Part shown: piece by piece, positions 26,619 to 34,629 of the stretch
How the letters are laid out: each line of letters opens with the position of its first letter
Position numbering within the stretch: position 1 is the first letter of the stretch
IMG/VR virus record: IMGVR_UViG_3300036785_000671
Coordinates: 1 to 50,966 of that record
Reading direction: 5' to 3' (one strand)
DNA length: 50,966 bases
Origin: a virus
Notes under the pieces: model-generated
Told to the model about the DNA's origin: nothing
The model's input: only the letters and a program-made list of their open reading frames with translations
Databases searched by the model: none
Made by a program: the position numbers and the translations under genes

Positions 26619-27316
26619 GGTCGATGCAATAGGTAATCGAGTGTATAGACTAAGTCAGGTTCTAATCCTTCTTGTTTACGAAGCCATTGCAAATAATCAC
26701 GAGGAATATTTCTAAACTCTTGCCCACGATGTTTGCCGAAGTTAAGAGTTTTCAACCTAACCGGTAGGGAAGATAACCCCAACAGTTGAGCAGGGGTGTG
26801 GTGCTCTAACATTTTTTGAAGAAGGCTAGTGGTGACGGCTACATCATATAATGCTTGATGAGGAAACTTTCCGACAGGAAGGTCTGGTTTTAATTCTAAC
26901 CAATATCGAAGAACCTGATTGCTATAGCTGGGAGCTCCTTGCCAAATATGCTGAGCTGCTCGCTTGGTACAAATCCATGGTACGTTAATCTCTGGTAAAA
27001 ACTTAGAATCAAATGCTGCATTATGAGCGACCATAACAGAATCTTGCTTGATAAATGTTTGCAGATGTTGGATTGTGGTGTACCTGTCCCTTGCTCCCTT
27101 TTCTTTTGTGAGTAAATCTCTAGTAATGTGGTTGACAGCCTGGGCATGGGGATTAAAAACCATATTCAGAGGTTGTTCAATATAAGTTTCATAGCAACCA
27201 ACTTGTTCCCACACTTTACCGGTATGAGCTAGGTCAATCCACGCAACTTCTAAAAGCTTAGCTCCTTTATCAGGATCTAAGTCCGAAGTCTCAGTGTCTA
27301 GTACAATAAGATTCAT
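26615..27316 (-). CDS. DnaQ/ExoX-like 3'-5' exonuclease
   Basis: A 233-residue DEDDh exonuclease: Exo I at Asp 7/Glu 9 (VLDTETS), Exo II in AHNAAFD (97-103), Exo III in HQALYDV (His 153, Asp 158). The C-terminus (~190-215, TLNFGKHRGQEFRNIPRDYL) is the small extra domain often found after ExoX-type exonucleases (DUF3820-like). It would remove nucleotides from 3' ends in repair or host-DNA breakdown. There is no clear ribosome-binding site: a terminator hairpin and its T run end two bases before the ATG. Confidence 0.85.
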   Translation of the reverse strand: MNLIVLDTETSDLDPDKGAKLLEVAWIDLAHTGKVWEQVGCYETYIEQPLNMVFNPHAQAVNHITRDLLTKEKGARDRYTTIQHLQTFIKQDSVMVAHNAAFDSKFLPEINVPWICTKRAAQHIWQGAPSYSNQVLRYWLELKPDLPVGKFPHQALYDVAVTTSLLQKMLEHHTPAQLLGLSSLPVRLKTLNFGKHRGQEFRNIPRDYLQWLRKQEGLEPDLVYTLDYLLHRP

Positions 27317-27318
27317 AG

Positions 27319-27351
27319 AAAAAATGGACCCCGCCTGCCGGGGCAGGGTCC
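27319..27351 (-). terminator. Intrinsic terminator
   Basis: Read on the - strand, a GC-rich hairpin (outer stem GGACCC with GGGTCC, inner GCC with GGC) is followed by ATTTTTTCT. It lies after the 27368-27772 gene and ends right before the exonuclease start codon. It should stop most transcripts from the promoter at 27808 and may attenuate the downstream operon. Confidence 0.8.
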
Positions 27352-27367
27352 AAGGCTGGGAACGCCC

Positions 27368-27772
27368 TTACGCGGCAGGCTTCGCCGTCGCCGGCTGAGC
27401 CTGTTGCGGAACTGGGACCACGGTCGGGCCGATGTGGATGAACTTGTGGTTTTCATCCCAACGCAGGTCGGCATAAATCATGCCTTCGGCCCGCTTGAAA
27501 TCTTCCTTGATCTTTTCGACGTATGCCTTCACAGTCATACCAGTCTTATAACGCAGGAACCGCTGGTTTGCACCGCGAGCCTTGGCATTCTCCTTGAGCA
27601 CGGTGATCACATGCTCATCGGGGTACTTGGGAAGACGCGGGCGGGCAACCGAACCCTCCGGCCGTTCCTTCTTTACTTTCGGAGCCTTGGGCTCCTTCTT
27701 TTCCCCTGCGGGAGCTGCGGGAGCGGCTGGCTTGGCAACAGGAGCAGGGCCTTGAGCCGGGTTAACTACCAT
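27368..27772 (-). CDS. Basic Ala/Pro/Lys-rich protein, possible DNA-binding
   Basis: A 134-residue protein with a strong GAGGAG ribosome-binding site. Residues 1-45 are Pro/Ala/Lys-rich and disordered. Residues ~45-110 form a compact domain (PRLPKYPDEHVITVLKENAK ... YVEKIKEDFKRAEGMIYADL). The end is Pro/Ala/Gln-rich. Its codons are clearly more GC-rich than those of its neighbours. It has its own promoter and terminator, implying strong expression. A nucleoid-like or abundant DNA-binding role fits this, but no family is recognised. Confidence 0.6.
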   Translation of the reverse strand: MVVNPAQGPAPVAKPAAPAAPAGEKKEPKAPKVKKERPEGSVARPRLPKYPDEHVITVLKENAKARGANQRFLRYKTGMTVKAYVEKIKEDFKRAEGMIYADLRWDENHKFIHIGPTVVPVPQQAQPATAKPAA

Positions 27773-27807
27773 GATATTCTCCTCTTATTTCTGGCTGTAC
27801 TCTTCGT

Positions 27808-27836
27808 ACATTATTCACTTAACACACCGAAGACAA
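27808..27836 (-). promoter_or_regulatory. Sigma70-like promoter
   Basis: On the - strand: TTGTCT (-35), 17 bp, TAATGT (-10). The start site would be about 27801, giving a ~28-nt leader with GAGGAG before the 27772 start. The same -10 hexamer and spacing occur in the promoter at 50696. Confidence 0.6.
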
Positions 27837-27858
27837 AAAAGCAAGCCCTGAGAGAGAA

Positions 27859-29847
27859 TTATTTTTTTAACTGCCCCCAATTAGGACCACACTTTACATC
27901 AGTCAACATTGGAATGGTAATTACCGGCATAGCTTCTTCCATAATACGAGCACATTCCTTTGCTTGTTTCATATCAGTCAAGCTAAAACACAATTCATCA
28001 TGCAGTTGTAACACTGGTTGATATCCAGCTTTAACAAGATCTAACATGGCCTTCTTCGTTTGGCGTGCAGCACTCCCTTGAATCATTCTATTAAATGCTT
28101 TATGAACATGTGCTCGTTTTATTGGTTGACCATACCATGAATGATTAGGGTTACGTGTACGTCTAATGGCTTCATCATAAGGACATGCATATGGTACTCC
28201 TGGTTCTGTAAAATCACGATACTCAATTGGTTCAAATAAATTAAAGTGATTACGAGCACCATCTATCAATTTTATATATCCGTGCTTTGCAGCATAGTTC
28301 ATATATCGATCTGATGCTTCACGAACAAATGGTAGTTCAGCATCATACTGATTATAAACATCCCTTGCCTCATCTTCATCCATCCCTGTCATTAAAGCAA
28401 ACTTCCTAATTCCAGCTCCATAAGCTTTTGCGAAGTTAGTATCCTTGGCGCGGGGGCGCTCAAGCCTAGTGATCTGTGCTACGTAATTATGAAAGTCTGT
28501 AGAAGGATCATTACGATACCGGTCAGCCGCTTTCTTTGCGCCACGCGCACGTAATAGTTCTGCTACGAATACGATTAACCGGTATTCTTGCTGTCTATAG
28601 TCGATGCTGCACCAGAATTCCCCCTCTTCTGGTAGAAAGCAAGACCGTACAAGCGGAGCCCATGCATCATCCCTGCTAGGCATCTGCTGTAAGGGTGGGT
28701 CCGAGTAGCTAAACCGATGGCTTTTAGCTCCACCAGTTTCTGACTTGAATTGATTAATCGTTGGGTGTACTCTTCCATTATGAGCATATGCTACTATGAA
28801 TTTTTGTAAGAATTTGTCTGCTAGATCTGCTTGGTGCTTTATCTTTTGAACCATTCTTGGAAACCAGTGTCGATGACCTGTCATGACACTTTTATCAAAT
28901 TTAGGATTTTTCTTTGCAGTAAATTCTTCAATTCGTATATCTAATTGTTCAAACTTCTTTTTTACCCATCGACTAGATCTAATATCTTTTAGACTAATGG
29001 GAGGAGGGAGAGTACGGCCAAAGAAATCTTGTTGAGTATTTCGTTGTATCTTAATGCCTTCTTCTTCTAATAGGTTTGCCATGATTTCAGAATCTTTATA
29101 ATTTTGTTCTTCTACACTCTTCATTATTTCTTTAGCTCTTAACGTGCTAACACGAATTCCCTTTTGCTTCATTCTTAATGTAATAGGCATTAACTCACGT
29201 TCAACTTGATATGCTGCATTAAGATTTTCTTCTTCTAAAATAGGAAGCAGCTTATAATAGAGTTCTAGTGTGCTTATCGCATCTTGTTCAGCATAATCAC
29301 CCACCATTTCTGGTGGAAGTTTATAGAGTTCATTTTTTGAAACATTCAGTTTCTTTTTCCCTGGAACCTTTTGCCATTCACAAAGGCTATCTAGATCGAA
29401 TGAAAATCTATTTTCATCAATAATAGAAGCCATTGCCATGGTATCATCTATAAGTGCAGGAGGTGGTATATCAAACATTGCTTGAATCCAACCCCAATCA
29501 TATTGAAAATTGTGAAATATAAACCGGGTATGATTCTGGGCAACTAATGATTTTAGCCATTGCCCCACTAATGCCCGATTAAAATAATTTCTGCTTGCAT
29601 GTCGAAGTGGGATGTAGACTTTTTCATTACGCCATGCTGCTGATATCCCACAAATATATCCCGTATTATTGTCATATTGATCACATTTAAAAAATCCTGG
29701 TCCTTTATTTGCTCTTAAACCAGGGTCGAAAGTTTCTGTATCGATTGATACTTCAGTTTCGTGCGTAAGATCAGGAAGCTCAGTAGGCATAATCCATTCA
29801 GAAGGGGTGTAGATATGTTTGTCTTCTACGATTGACCGCATTAACAT
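27859..29847 (-). CDS. DNA polymerase I family (family A)
   Basis: A 662-residue family A polymerase without a 5'-3' exonuclease domain. The 3'-5' exonuclease domain shows Asp 36/Glu 38 (SIDTETF), HNFQYD (Asp 117) and YAEQD (Asp 189). The polymerase domain has motif A DYRQQEYR (416-423), motif B R464...K468..NF...YG477, and motif C HDE (616-618). Phe 472 lies in the O-helix position that discriminates against dideoxynucleotides when replaced by Tyr. This is the likely replicative polymerase of the phage. The ATG overlaps the GIY-YIG gene by 7 nt. Confidence 0.95.
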   Translation of the reverse strand: MLMRSIVEDKHIYTPSEWIMPTELPDLTHETEVSIDTETFDPGLRANKGPGFFKCDQYDNNTGYICGISAAWRNEKVYIPLRHASRNYFNRALVGQWLKSLVAQNHTRFIFHNFQYDWGWIQAMFDIPPPALIDDTMAMASIIDENRFSFDLDSLCEWQKVPGKKKLNVSKNELYKLPPEMVGDYAEQDAISTLELYYKLLPILEEENLNAAYQVERELMPITLRMKQKGIRVSTLRAKEIMKSVEEQNYKDSEIMANLLEEEGIKIQRNTQQDFFGRTLPPPISLKDIRSSRWVKKKFEQLDIRIEEFTAKKNPKFDKSVMTGHRHWFPRMVQKIKHQADLADKFLQKFIVAYAHNGRVHPTINQFKSETGGAKSHRFSYSDPPLQQMPSRDDAWAPLVRSCFLPEEGEFWCSIDYRQQEYRLIVFVAELLRARGAKKAADRYRNDPSTDFHNYVAQITRLERPRAKDTNFAKAYGAGIRKFALMTGMDEDEARDVYNQYDAELPFVREASDRYMNYAAKHGYIKLIDGARNHFNLFEPIEYRDFTEPGVPYACPYDEAIRRTRNPNHSWYGQPIKRAHVHKAFNRMIQGSAARQTKKAMLDLVKAGYQPVLQLHDELCFSLTDMKQAKECARIMEEAMPVITIPMLTDVKCGPNWGQLKK

Positions 29848-30188
29848 GGGTTATGTTCCTTCCATGGACCTATGAAATCAAGACGAGCCTGTTGATAAGC
29901 TGCACGACCATCTTCTTCTATTACATAGACACTAGGGCTTTTATCAATAGCCATTCGTAAAGCAGAAGTTGATTTAAACCATTCACGATAAATGCGAAGA
30001 TGTTTGAATTTTTGATGCCACAACTGTTCTGTTTTATAATCACCATATATTAATTTGATGAGTTTTACTGGAAATGGACAGCTACTTGCTATATGATCTA
30101 AGCGTTCATTTGGATTTGTGCTCCAACCAATTTTAATGCGATTTGTTCCTATTGCTTCAATGAAGTAAATGTATCCTAAAGATTCCAT
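29841..30188 (-). CDS. GIY-YIG-like protein (MUG113/T5orf172 type)
   Basis: A 115-residue protein from ATG 30188. GYIYFIEA ... RIKIGWSTNPNERLDHIASS ... DYKTEQLWHQKFKHLRIYREWF has the GIY-YIG nuclease layout of the T5orf172/MUG113 family: 'GYIY', 'KIGWS.NP..R', late Glu and Phe-x-Phe. It could act as a homing-type or repair endonuclease beside the polymerase. A longer start at GTG 30266 is possible and has an AAGGG upstream, but adds 26 residues of basic low-complexity sequence and runs through the 17-bp repeat. Confidence 0.6.
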   Translation of the reverse strand: MESLGYIYFIEAIGTNRIKIGWSTNPNERLDHIASSCPFPVKLIKLIYGDYKTEQLWHQKFKHLRIYREWFKSTSALRMAIDKSPSVYVIEEDGRAAYQQARLDFIGPWKEHNPC

Positions 30189-30247
30189 GGGGTGTTTGCC
30201 TGGGGGGTATTGCCGTTTAAGACGTCTTCGTGAGCCCCACAAGTGCC

Positions 30248-30264
30248 GTTGCAGTGCCACTAAC
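30248..30264. repeat. 17-bp repeat, copy 2
   Basis: Exact second copy of the 17-bp sequence at 23901-23917, here just upstream of the GIY-YIG-like gene. The surrounding bases differ between the copies. Confidence 0.6.
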
Positions 30265-30275
30265 ACCCTACGCCC

Positions 30276-30509
30276 TTACATGTGTACACCCCGCCGTTCC
30301 CGTGCATGGGAGTTCATATACTTGTCCTTCCGTTTGATTGCCATTTTCATAGCTTCTTCTATCTTTAACATCCGTTCCGATGGTACTTTTCCACGTCGTA
30401 TGGCGCGCTTCAACTTGCGCATTGAAGAATTTTCTGCTATGGTGCATTTACCCTCAAACGGATCATTCCTCTTTCCGCTCCTCCAATTCCTCCATAGACT
30501 GGTTGGCAT
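30276..30509 (-). CDS. Small basic hypothetical protein
   Basis: A 77-residue, Arg/Lys-rich protein. I place the start at ATG 30509 because GGAGG lies five bases upstream; an ATG at 30521 is also open. The C-terminal half (KLKRAIRRGKVPSERMLKIE, then MAIKRKDKYMN) is helical and strongly positive, as expected for nucleic-acid binding. It overlaps the DUF3310 gene by 47 nt. No family recognised. Confidence 0.45.
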   Translation of the reverse strand: MPTSLWRNWRSGKRNDPFEGKCTIAENSSMRKLKRAIRRGKVPSERMLKIEEAMKMAIKRKDKYMNSHARERRGVHM

Positions 30510-30954
30510 GGTGTCCTCCATCTTCTGGTGTGCCGGGACGATTAGGCTCTATCACTCTTGGAATTTTTTCATCTAATCTAGCTAGGTCGATAATATCTTC
30601 CAACACTAATTGTGCTGTTCTAAGATCATCGTCACTTTTATAAGAACTAAGCAAGAAGATAAATTCTTCTTCCACTATACTCAAACCATTTGCTACGGAG
30701 AAGCGACTTACCTCATAGTGGATTTCAGTTCGTATTAACTTTCGCACTGGATTATGTGGATAGGTTTCCATAAGCTTGTCGAGGTAATGCATTGCTTTGT
30801 GAAGATCATCTATACCACCTTTCTTCCGCCATCGTGCGACGTATTTGGTTGAGGATCCCTCTAAGTATCCAAGAGGAATGACTATACATAGATCCCAGTG
30901 CTCGTACTGAGTCTTATAGTGTTTTCCTCCCACTTGCTTTTCATTAGCGGACAT
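30463..30954 (-). CDS. DUF3310 family protein
   Basis: A 163-residue protein whose first ~65 residues carry the DUF3310 signature: VGGKHYK, an EHWDL, GYLEGSSTKYVARWRKKGG and DDLHKAMHYLDKL. This small domain is widespread in phages close to nucleotide-metabolism and DNA-modification genes; its role is unknown. The C-terminal ~100 residues are helical and acidic. The ATG overlaps the stop of the HD-domain gene by one base. Confidence 0.75.
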   Translation of the reverse strand: MSANEKQVGGKHYKTQYEHWDLCIVIPLGYLEGSSTKYVARWRKKGGIDDLHKAMHYLDKLMETYPHNPVRKLIRTEIHYEVSRFSVANGLSIVEEEFIFLLSSYKSDDDLRTAQLVLEDIIDLARLDEKIPRVIEPNRPGTPEDGGHHANQSMEELEERKEE

Positions 30955-31484
30955 TAGATGCTGCTCCCTCTATTTCTGAGCCATTGGTTAACGTTCATGG
31001 ACATGCATGATTCACTCGCTAGACGTTGAGCTTCGTACATTGTATCTCTCATTATAGCTTCTGCGTACTTGTTACCTAGATTCATTTCATGTTCACCAGT
31101 TTCATGCATCTCCAGCAGATCACATATTTTTACTTGGATTCTTTCTTCTTTAGTTAGTTCTGGAAGCCGGAGTTCAAGTTGTCGTAAGCCAATAGCTTCA
31201 CCCTTTTCCATTCCTTCTTTTAGCTCAGGAATTTGTTTCTTAATGCTATAGGGAACATCCCCCGCCCATAGTTCACCACTATCATGATGCAGGCAATAAT
31301 AGAGTACTTCTGCACGAGGAATTCCAAACACTTCTGTGAATATACAAGCGACGCGCCAGCAATGATGTCCGACCGTCTGCTCCTTTATCATAGGCCAAGT
31401 ATGATATCGCTTGACACATCCAGCTAAGTATCGAGAACTATAGATATTGTGGCGGTCAATCACGACATCCTCCTTCTTATCCAC
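30954..31484 (-). CDS. HD-domain 5'-nucleotidase-like phosphohydrolase (YfbR type)
   Basis: A 176-residue HD hydrolase. VKRYHTW (24-30), VGHHCWRVA (39-46), LHHDSGELWAGD (65-76) give the metal-binding His/His-Asp/Asp set and the Arg typical of YfbR-like deoxyribonucleoside 5'-monophosphatases. It would act on dNMPs to reshape the nucleotide pool, for example removing a canonical pyrimidine or its monophosphate. It overlaps the 3' end of the thymidylate-synthase-family gene by 25 nt, supporting a shared pathway. Confidence 0.75.
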   Translation of the reverse strand: MDKKEDVVIDRHNIYSSRYLAGCVKRYHTWPMIKEQTVGHHCWRVACIFTEVFGIPRAEVLYYCLHHDSGELWAGDVPYSIKKQIPELKEGMEKGEAIGLRQLELRLPELTKEERIQVKICDLLEMHETGEHEMNLGNKYAEAIMRDTMYEAQRLASESCMSMNVNQWLRNRGSSI

Positions 31485-32464
31485 TCAGTACCAGCCTTCC
31501 GCCAGTCTTCTGCAATAACTTCTTCTATCTTTTCTAAAGCCCCACCTATATCTTTTTTCTTATATAGATAATGCGCCTCAGCCATAGGTAGAACAACCTG
31601 TGCTAAAAATGGATTAGTGATATTTCCGCTATAAGCTTCTTCGTCCTTGTGTATGTCTTCTATCCATTGCATAGTTTCTTCCAATTCATTGTCAAACGAT
31701 TCAGGATATTTAATAAGAGGCTGTGTTCCTTCATAATCCCATCCATTCTTTAAAGCCACATATAAATTTCCTGTTGATCCAATTCGCTTCTGTAACATCG
31801 CCAGATGTTCTGTATAAAAATGTAGGTTAGTTGATATCTGCCAATATCGACCTACTTCAACCCCTACCATGCTCGCTATATATTCCTGCATCATTGGGAA
31901 ATGAACTGCGTTGGCACCACAGCATCCCCATATTAAATCATTAGACCGATTAAACACAGTCATGTCTAATTTCTTAGCATTGTTTAGAATACGAAATGTA
32001 GCTACAAGATTACAGGGTTTGATAATACTCGGTGTCACTAAATCACCATCCCACATTTGAAGTACAGCTTGCCGGGTAGAAGGGTTTCTTTTCAACTGCT
32101 TAATGATTTCACGCAGTTGATCGTATCCTAACTGAGTTCTCCACCTATGCCCGTATGCATCTGGGATTATACCATGTTCATCCCCATAGTTTTTACTGAA
32201 ATCTTTGATATAATAGTCCAGAAATTCCCCATCATTTCTACCTGCAAGCATCCACATAGCTTCCATTAAATGAAAGAAGGGATTCGCATCTCTTACTTCA
32301 TTTACTAGAACATGCTGTTTAGGATACTCATAGCGAATACTAACTGGTGATGGACTAACCCAAGCATCACCATTCCTGGTCTTTTCTTTATTACCAGAAT
32401 GTAAAACGTGTCGAACTGCTTTCGGAAGTGCATCCCTCACGTTAGCCGCATTTATCATATACAT
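31460..32464 (-). CDS. Thymidylate synthase family pyrimidine (hydroxy)methylase
   Basis: A 334-residue protein; I choose ATG 32464 because GGGGGAG lies seven bases upstream. The family motifs are AYGHRWR (103-109), RQAVLQMW (131-138), catalytic Cys 151 in the variant KPCNL (PCN instead of PCH), NRSNDLIWGCCGANAVHFP (172-190) and HFYTEHL. Asn 185 occupies the place where thymidylate synthases have Asn and dCMP hydroxymethylases Asp, so dUMP is the likelier substrate. Next to modification genes it may make 5-hydroxymethyl-dUMP rather than dTMP; methyl versus hydroxymethyl cannot be told from these motifs. It overlaps the nucleotidyltransferase by 23 nt. Confidence 0.8.
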   Translation of the reverse strand: MYMINAANVRDALPKAVRHVLHSGNKEKTRNGDAWVSPSPVSIRYEYPKQHVLVNEVRDANPFFHLMEAMWMLAGRNDGEFLDYYIKDFSKNYGDEHGIIPDAYGHRWRTQLGYDQLREIIKQLKRNPSTRQAVLQMWDGDLVTPSIIKPCNLVATFRILNNAKKLDMTVFNRSNDLIWGCCGANAVHFPMMQEYIASMVGVEVGRYWQISTNLHFYTEHLAMLQKRIGSTGNLYVALKNGWDYEGTQPLIKYPESFDNELEETMQWIEDIHKDEEAYSGNITNPFLAQVVLPMAEAHYLYKKKDIGGALEKIEEVIAEDWRKAGTEWIRRRMS

Positions 32465-33134
32465 GTGTTTCTCCCCCTTCCAATACGATGCGTGCACCAC
32501 TCAACTTTACATCACGTGGAGTTCCCCAGTCTATTGGGGTATAGAGTGTTTGCTGAGCTTCTTTTTCACATATCATAAGATCAAACACATGGCTCAAATA
32601 AGGTTCTGAATATCCTTCACACACCTCCCCTAAAATAGTCATAAACTGTGGGACTGCATCAGGAGCCACGAAGTAAGCACCTCGCACAGCATATTCAGAT
32701 ATCCGTTCCTTTTCTTTAATACGTGAAAAATTGTGAAGCTTATCAACATAGGAAAAGGCCGGATTAGCACTTCGACTTACCAGCACTCCAATACCGGTAC
32801 GAAGTTCTGTTAATAACGAAAGATCATTGGTAGAATTGAGTATATCAGAATCCATTATTAAACATGACTGAGGGCCTATGGATTCTAAAACCTTCTTGGT
32901 AGTTTCTGCGGGACCCTTTGTATCAACAATTTGAACCCATCCTCGACTACACTTATATCGAGGAGGAACTGCTGCAACTACATGTATCAATTCCCAAGGA
33001 ACTGTATGAACTACATGTTCAATCATTGGCATAGTTGTGCCTTGCCACATGATATCAATAAACGGTTTGGGAGTCATGTATCCATCTTCCCGAAACCTCT
33101 TGCTCTGTCCAGCCGCTAGGATAATCACATGCAT
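32442..33134 (-). CDS. Sugar-phosphate-type nucleotidyltransferase
   Basis: A 230-residue GT-A/NTP_transferase protein. The N-terminus IILAAGQSKRF ... TPKPFIDI is the nucleotide-binding loop of NDP-sugar pyrophosphorylases and LicC/IspD-like cytidylyltransferases (Arg 13, Lys 23). IMDSDIL (Asp 95, Asp 97) is the metal site. It would join an NTP to a phosphorylated sugar, amino alcohol or similar acceptor. The upstream gene, overlapping by 80 nt, is a small-molecule kinase, so the pair can make an activated NDP-linked donor for the glycosyltransferases next to them. Substrate unknown. Confidence 0.75.
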   Translation of the reverse strand: MHVIILAAGQSKRFREDGYMTPKPFIDIMWQGTTMPMIEHVVHTVPWELIHVVAAVPPRYKCSRGWVQIVDTKGPAETTKKVLESIGPQSCLIMDSDILNSTNDLSLLTELRTGIGVLVSRSANPAFSYVDKLHNFSRIKEKERISEYAVRGAYFVAPDAVPQFMTILGEVCEGYSEPYLSHVFDLMICEKEAQQTLYTPIDWGTPRDVKLSGARIVLEGGETHVYDKCG

Positions 33135-33801
33135 TTTCTAACTCCTTGCTTACCCTGGTTGCCCATTGGGTCGCGCTGTCAAAGATATCCCTTTTAGCGA
33201 TTCGTTGTAAAGCGACCATTGCCCAGAAGACTGCTCTTCTTGCAGTATCATAGTCCTGCATAAAATTAGGCCATTCATATGATATCTTTTCATGACCACG
33301 TAGTACGACTTCCCACCCAAGAAAAGACTGAAGCATTTTACCATGATCTACTGCCACTATGCTCGGTTTCCTTAGCCATAGTTTTGGGATAGGGTCAATT
33401 AACCTCATGAACCCATCCTTTGTTATCATTACATTATCCAGTGTTGGGTCCCCATGTATTAAGGAACGGCTCCATACATGCTGTTCCAAAAATCTTTCTA
33501 ACACTAATAAGGAATCAAAATTATGCTCAATAGGATACAAATACTCCATGCAATAAGCACCGTCGTATACCATAAGGATCTTTGGACAAACGTGTTCCCC
33601 CAAATATCCCATGAACCGGGCTTGATCCTCGGCATATCCTGGTGGGCGCATTCTTTTGAAGACAGCCACACAGATTTCTGCATCACTATACCCATGCATT
33701 TCTGTTGCGAAATGGGGCGTAGGAACGTAGTCTGCCTTGTATTTTAGCGAAATCTCAGCTAACTGCCGTAGCTTCGATTTGAGCTCGGTAGCGTCGGCCA
33801 T
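33055..33801 (-). CDS. APH/choline-kinase-fold small-molecule kinase
   Basis: A 248-residue protein with the aminoglycoside phosphotransferase/choline kinase core: LIHGDPTLDNVMI (His 116, Asp 118, Asn 123) and LIDPIP (Asp 136). The ATP-lobe is short, and its Lys is not obvious to me. Such kinases phosphorylate a hydroxyl of a small molecule. The overlap with the nucleotidyltransferase on one side (80 nt) and a glycosyltransferase on the other (47 nt) suggests the product is activated and then transferred, as in LicA/LicC-type pairs. The acceptor is unknown. Confidence 0.7.
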   Translation of the reverse strand: MADATELKSKLRQLAEISLKYKADYVPTPHFATEMHGYSDAEICVAVFKRMRPPGYAEDQARFMGYLGEHVCPKILMVYDGAYCMEYLYPIEHNFDSLLVLERFLEQHVWSRSLIHGDPTLDNVMITKDGFMRLIDPIPKLWLRKPSIVAVDHGKMLQSFLGWEVVLRGHEKISYEWPNFMQDYDTARRAVFWAMVALQRIAKRDIFDSATQWATRVSKELENACDYPSGWTEQEVSGRWIHDSQTVY

Positions 33802-34567
33802 CCTCTAGTGCCTTCTGCCACTGAACTATCACCTCTACCCTTGGCGTACTCGCCTTATACGCACGTTCTACAGTAGAAACATAGCTTGGAAATAGTTCCT
33901 TCAGTTTATGAGCTTCAGCATTTGAAATTTCTACTGTGCGTTCAAAACTAGTTCCACCCGGTTTATCATATCCACGCTGGTCCACGACCGTTGTGTGATA
34001 CACCGCATTAGGATAACCCTTCACCAATAACTGCAACGCCAATTCCATATCTTCCCGCAGCGCAATTCGCCGGAAAACGCATTCCTTTATGACCACCGGT
34101 AGATAGTATCCTAGAGCATAGCACATCTTACCGGGTGATTTCCAGCCGACTTCTTCTAGCTGGTTATTTCCTTGCCGCTGACCAAATCCTGCATGTGGTG
34201 TTTCTGGGCTAAGTCTTTCAGCAATACGTTCGAACTCTGGTATTAATTCTTCGCCTTTTATTTCCCGTAAGTGCCAATCTGTTTCACTAATACGGGTGGC
34301 AAACCGCAAGTCATCATCTAACATAATGATCTTTTCTTCCCCACGCCTATGAAATTCCTCTAATATCCAGGCACGTTTATCACCAATTTTCATATCTGGA
34401 TCAGGTTGTGGGATGTATTCTGGCACGCCAGAAACATATTGAGCTGATAATTTAAAGATTTCTTTCTTTGGGGCGACAATGGTAGTTTGTTCCCTCAGTA
34501 CCTTCGGCAACATGCTGAGGGTTAACTGCTGGTCTGTACGACCGCGAGTTGGTATTACTATCCGCAT
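33755..34567 (-). CDS. Glycosyltransferase, TET-associated-GT-like (copy 1)
   Basis: A 270-residue GT-A fold protein. IVIPTRGR at residues 3-10 is the nucleotide-binding start. IIMLDDDLRF holds the metal-binding DDD (84-86). A late acidic helix (REDMELALQLL) and DKPGGTSFE complete the pattern. Sequences of this kind are known from phages with hypermodified DNA, where they are thought to transfer a sugar to a hydroxymethylated base. The 34630 gene shares the same four blocks, so the two are paralogues. Sugar donor and base acceptor are unknown. Confidence 0.65.
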   Translation of the reverse strand: MRIVIPTRGRTDQQLTLSMLPKVLREQTTIVAPKKEIFKLSAQYVSGVPEYIPQPDPDMKIGDKRAWILEEFHRRGEEKIIMLDDDLRFATRISETDWHLREIKGEELIPEFERIAERLSPETPHAGFGQRQGNNQLEEVGWKSPGKMCYALGYYLPVVIKECVFRRIALREDMELALQLLVKGYPNAVYHTTVVDQRGYDKPGGTSFERTVEISNAEAHKLKELFPSYVSTVERAYKASTPRVEVIVQWQKALEDGRRYRAQIEATAVS

Positions 34568-34629
34568 TTTAAGTGGCCTCTATGTTTACCCTAACATGGT
34601 GGAATTCACTTTACAAGTTCAAAGGCAGT

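Noticed and set aside
34568-34629. Possible leftward promoter between the glycosyltransferase genes (TTGTAA, 17 bp, TAGGGT)
   Set aside because: The -10 is poor and the spacer does not match the promoter family; a 62-nt gap inside an operon needs no promoter.
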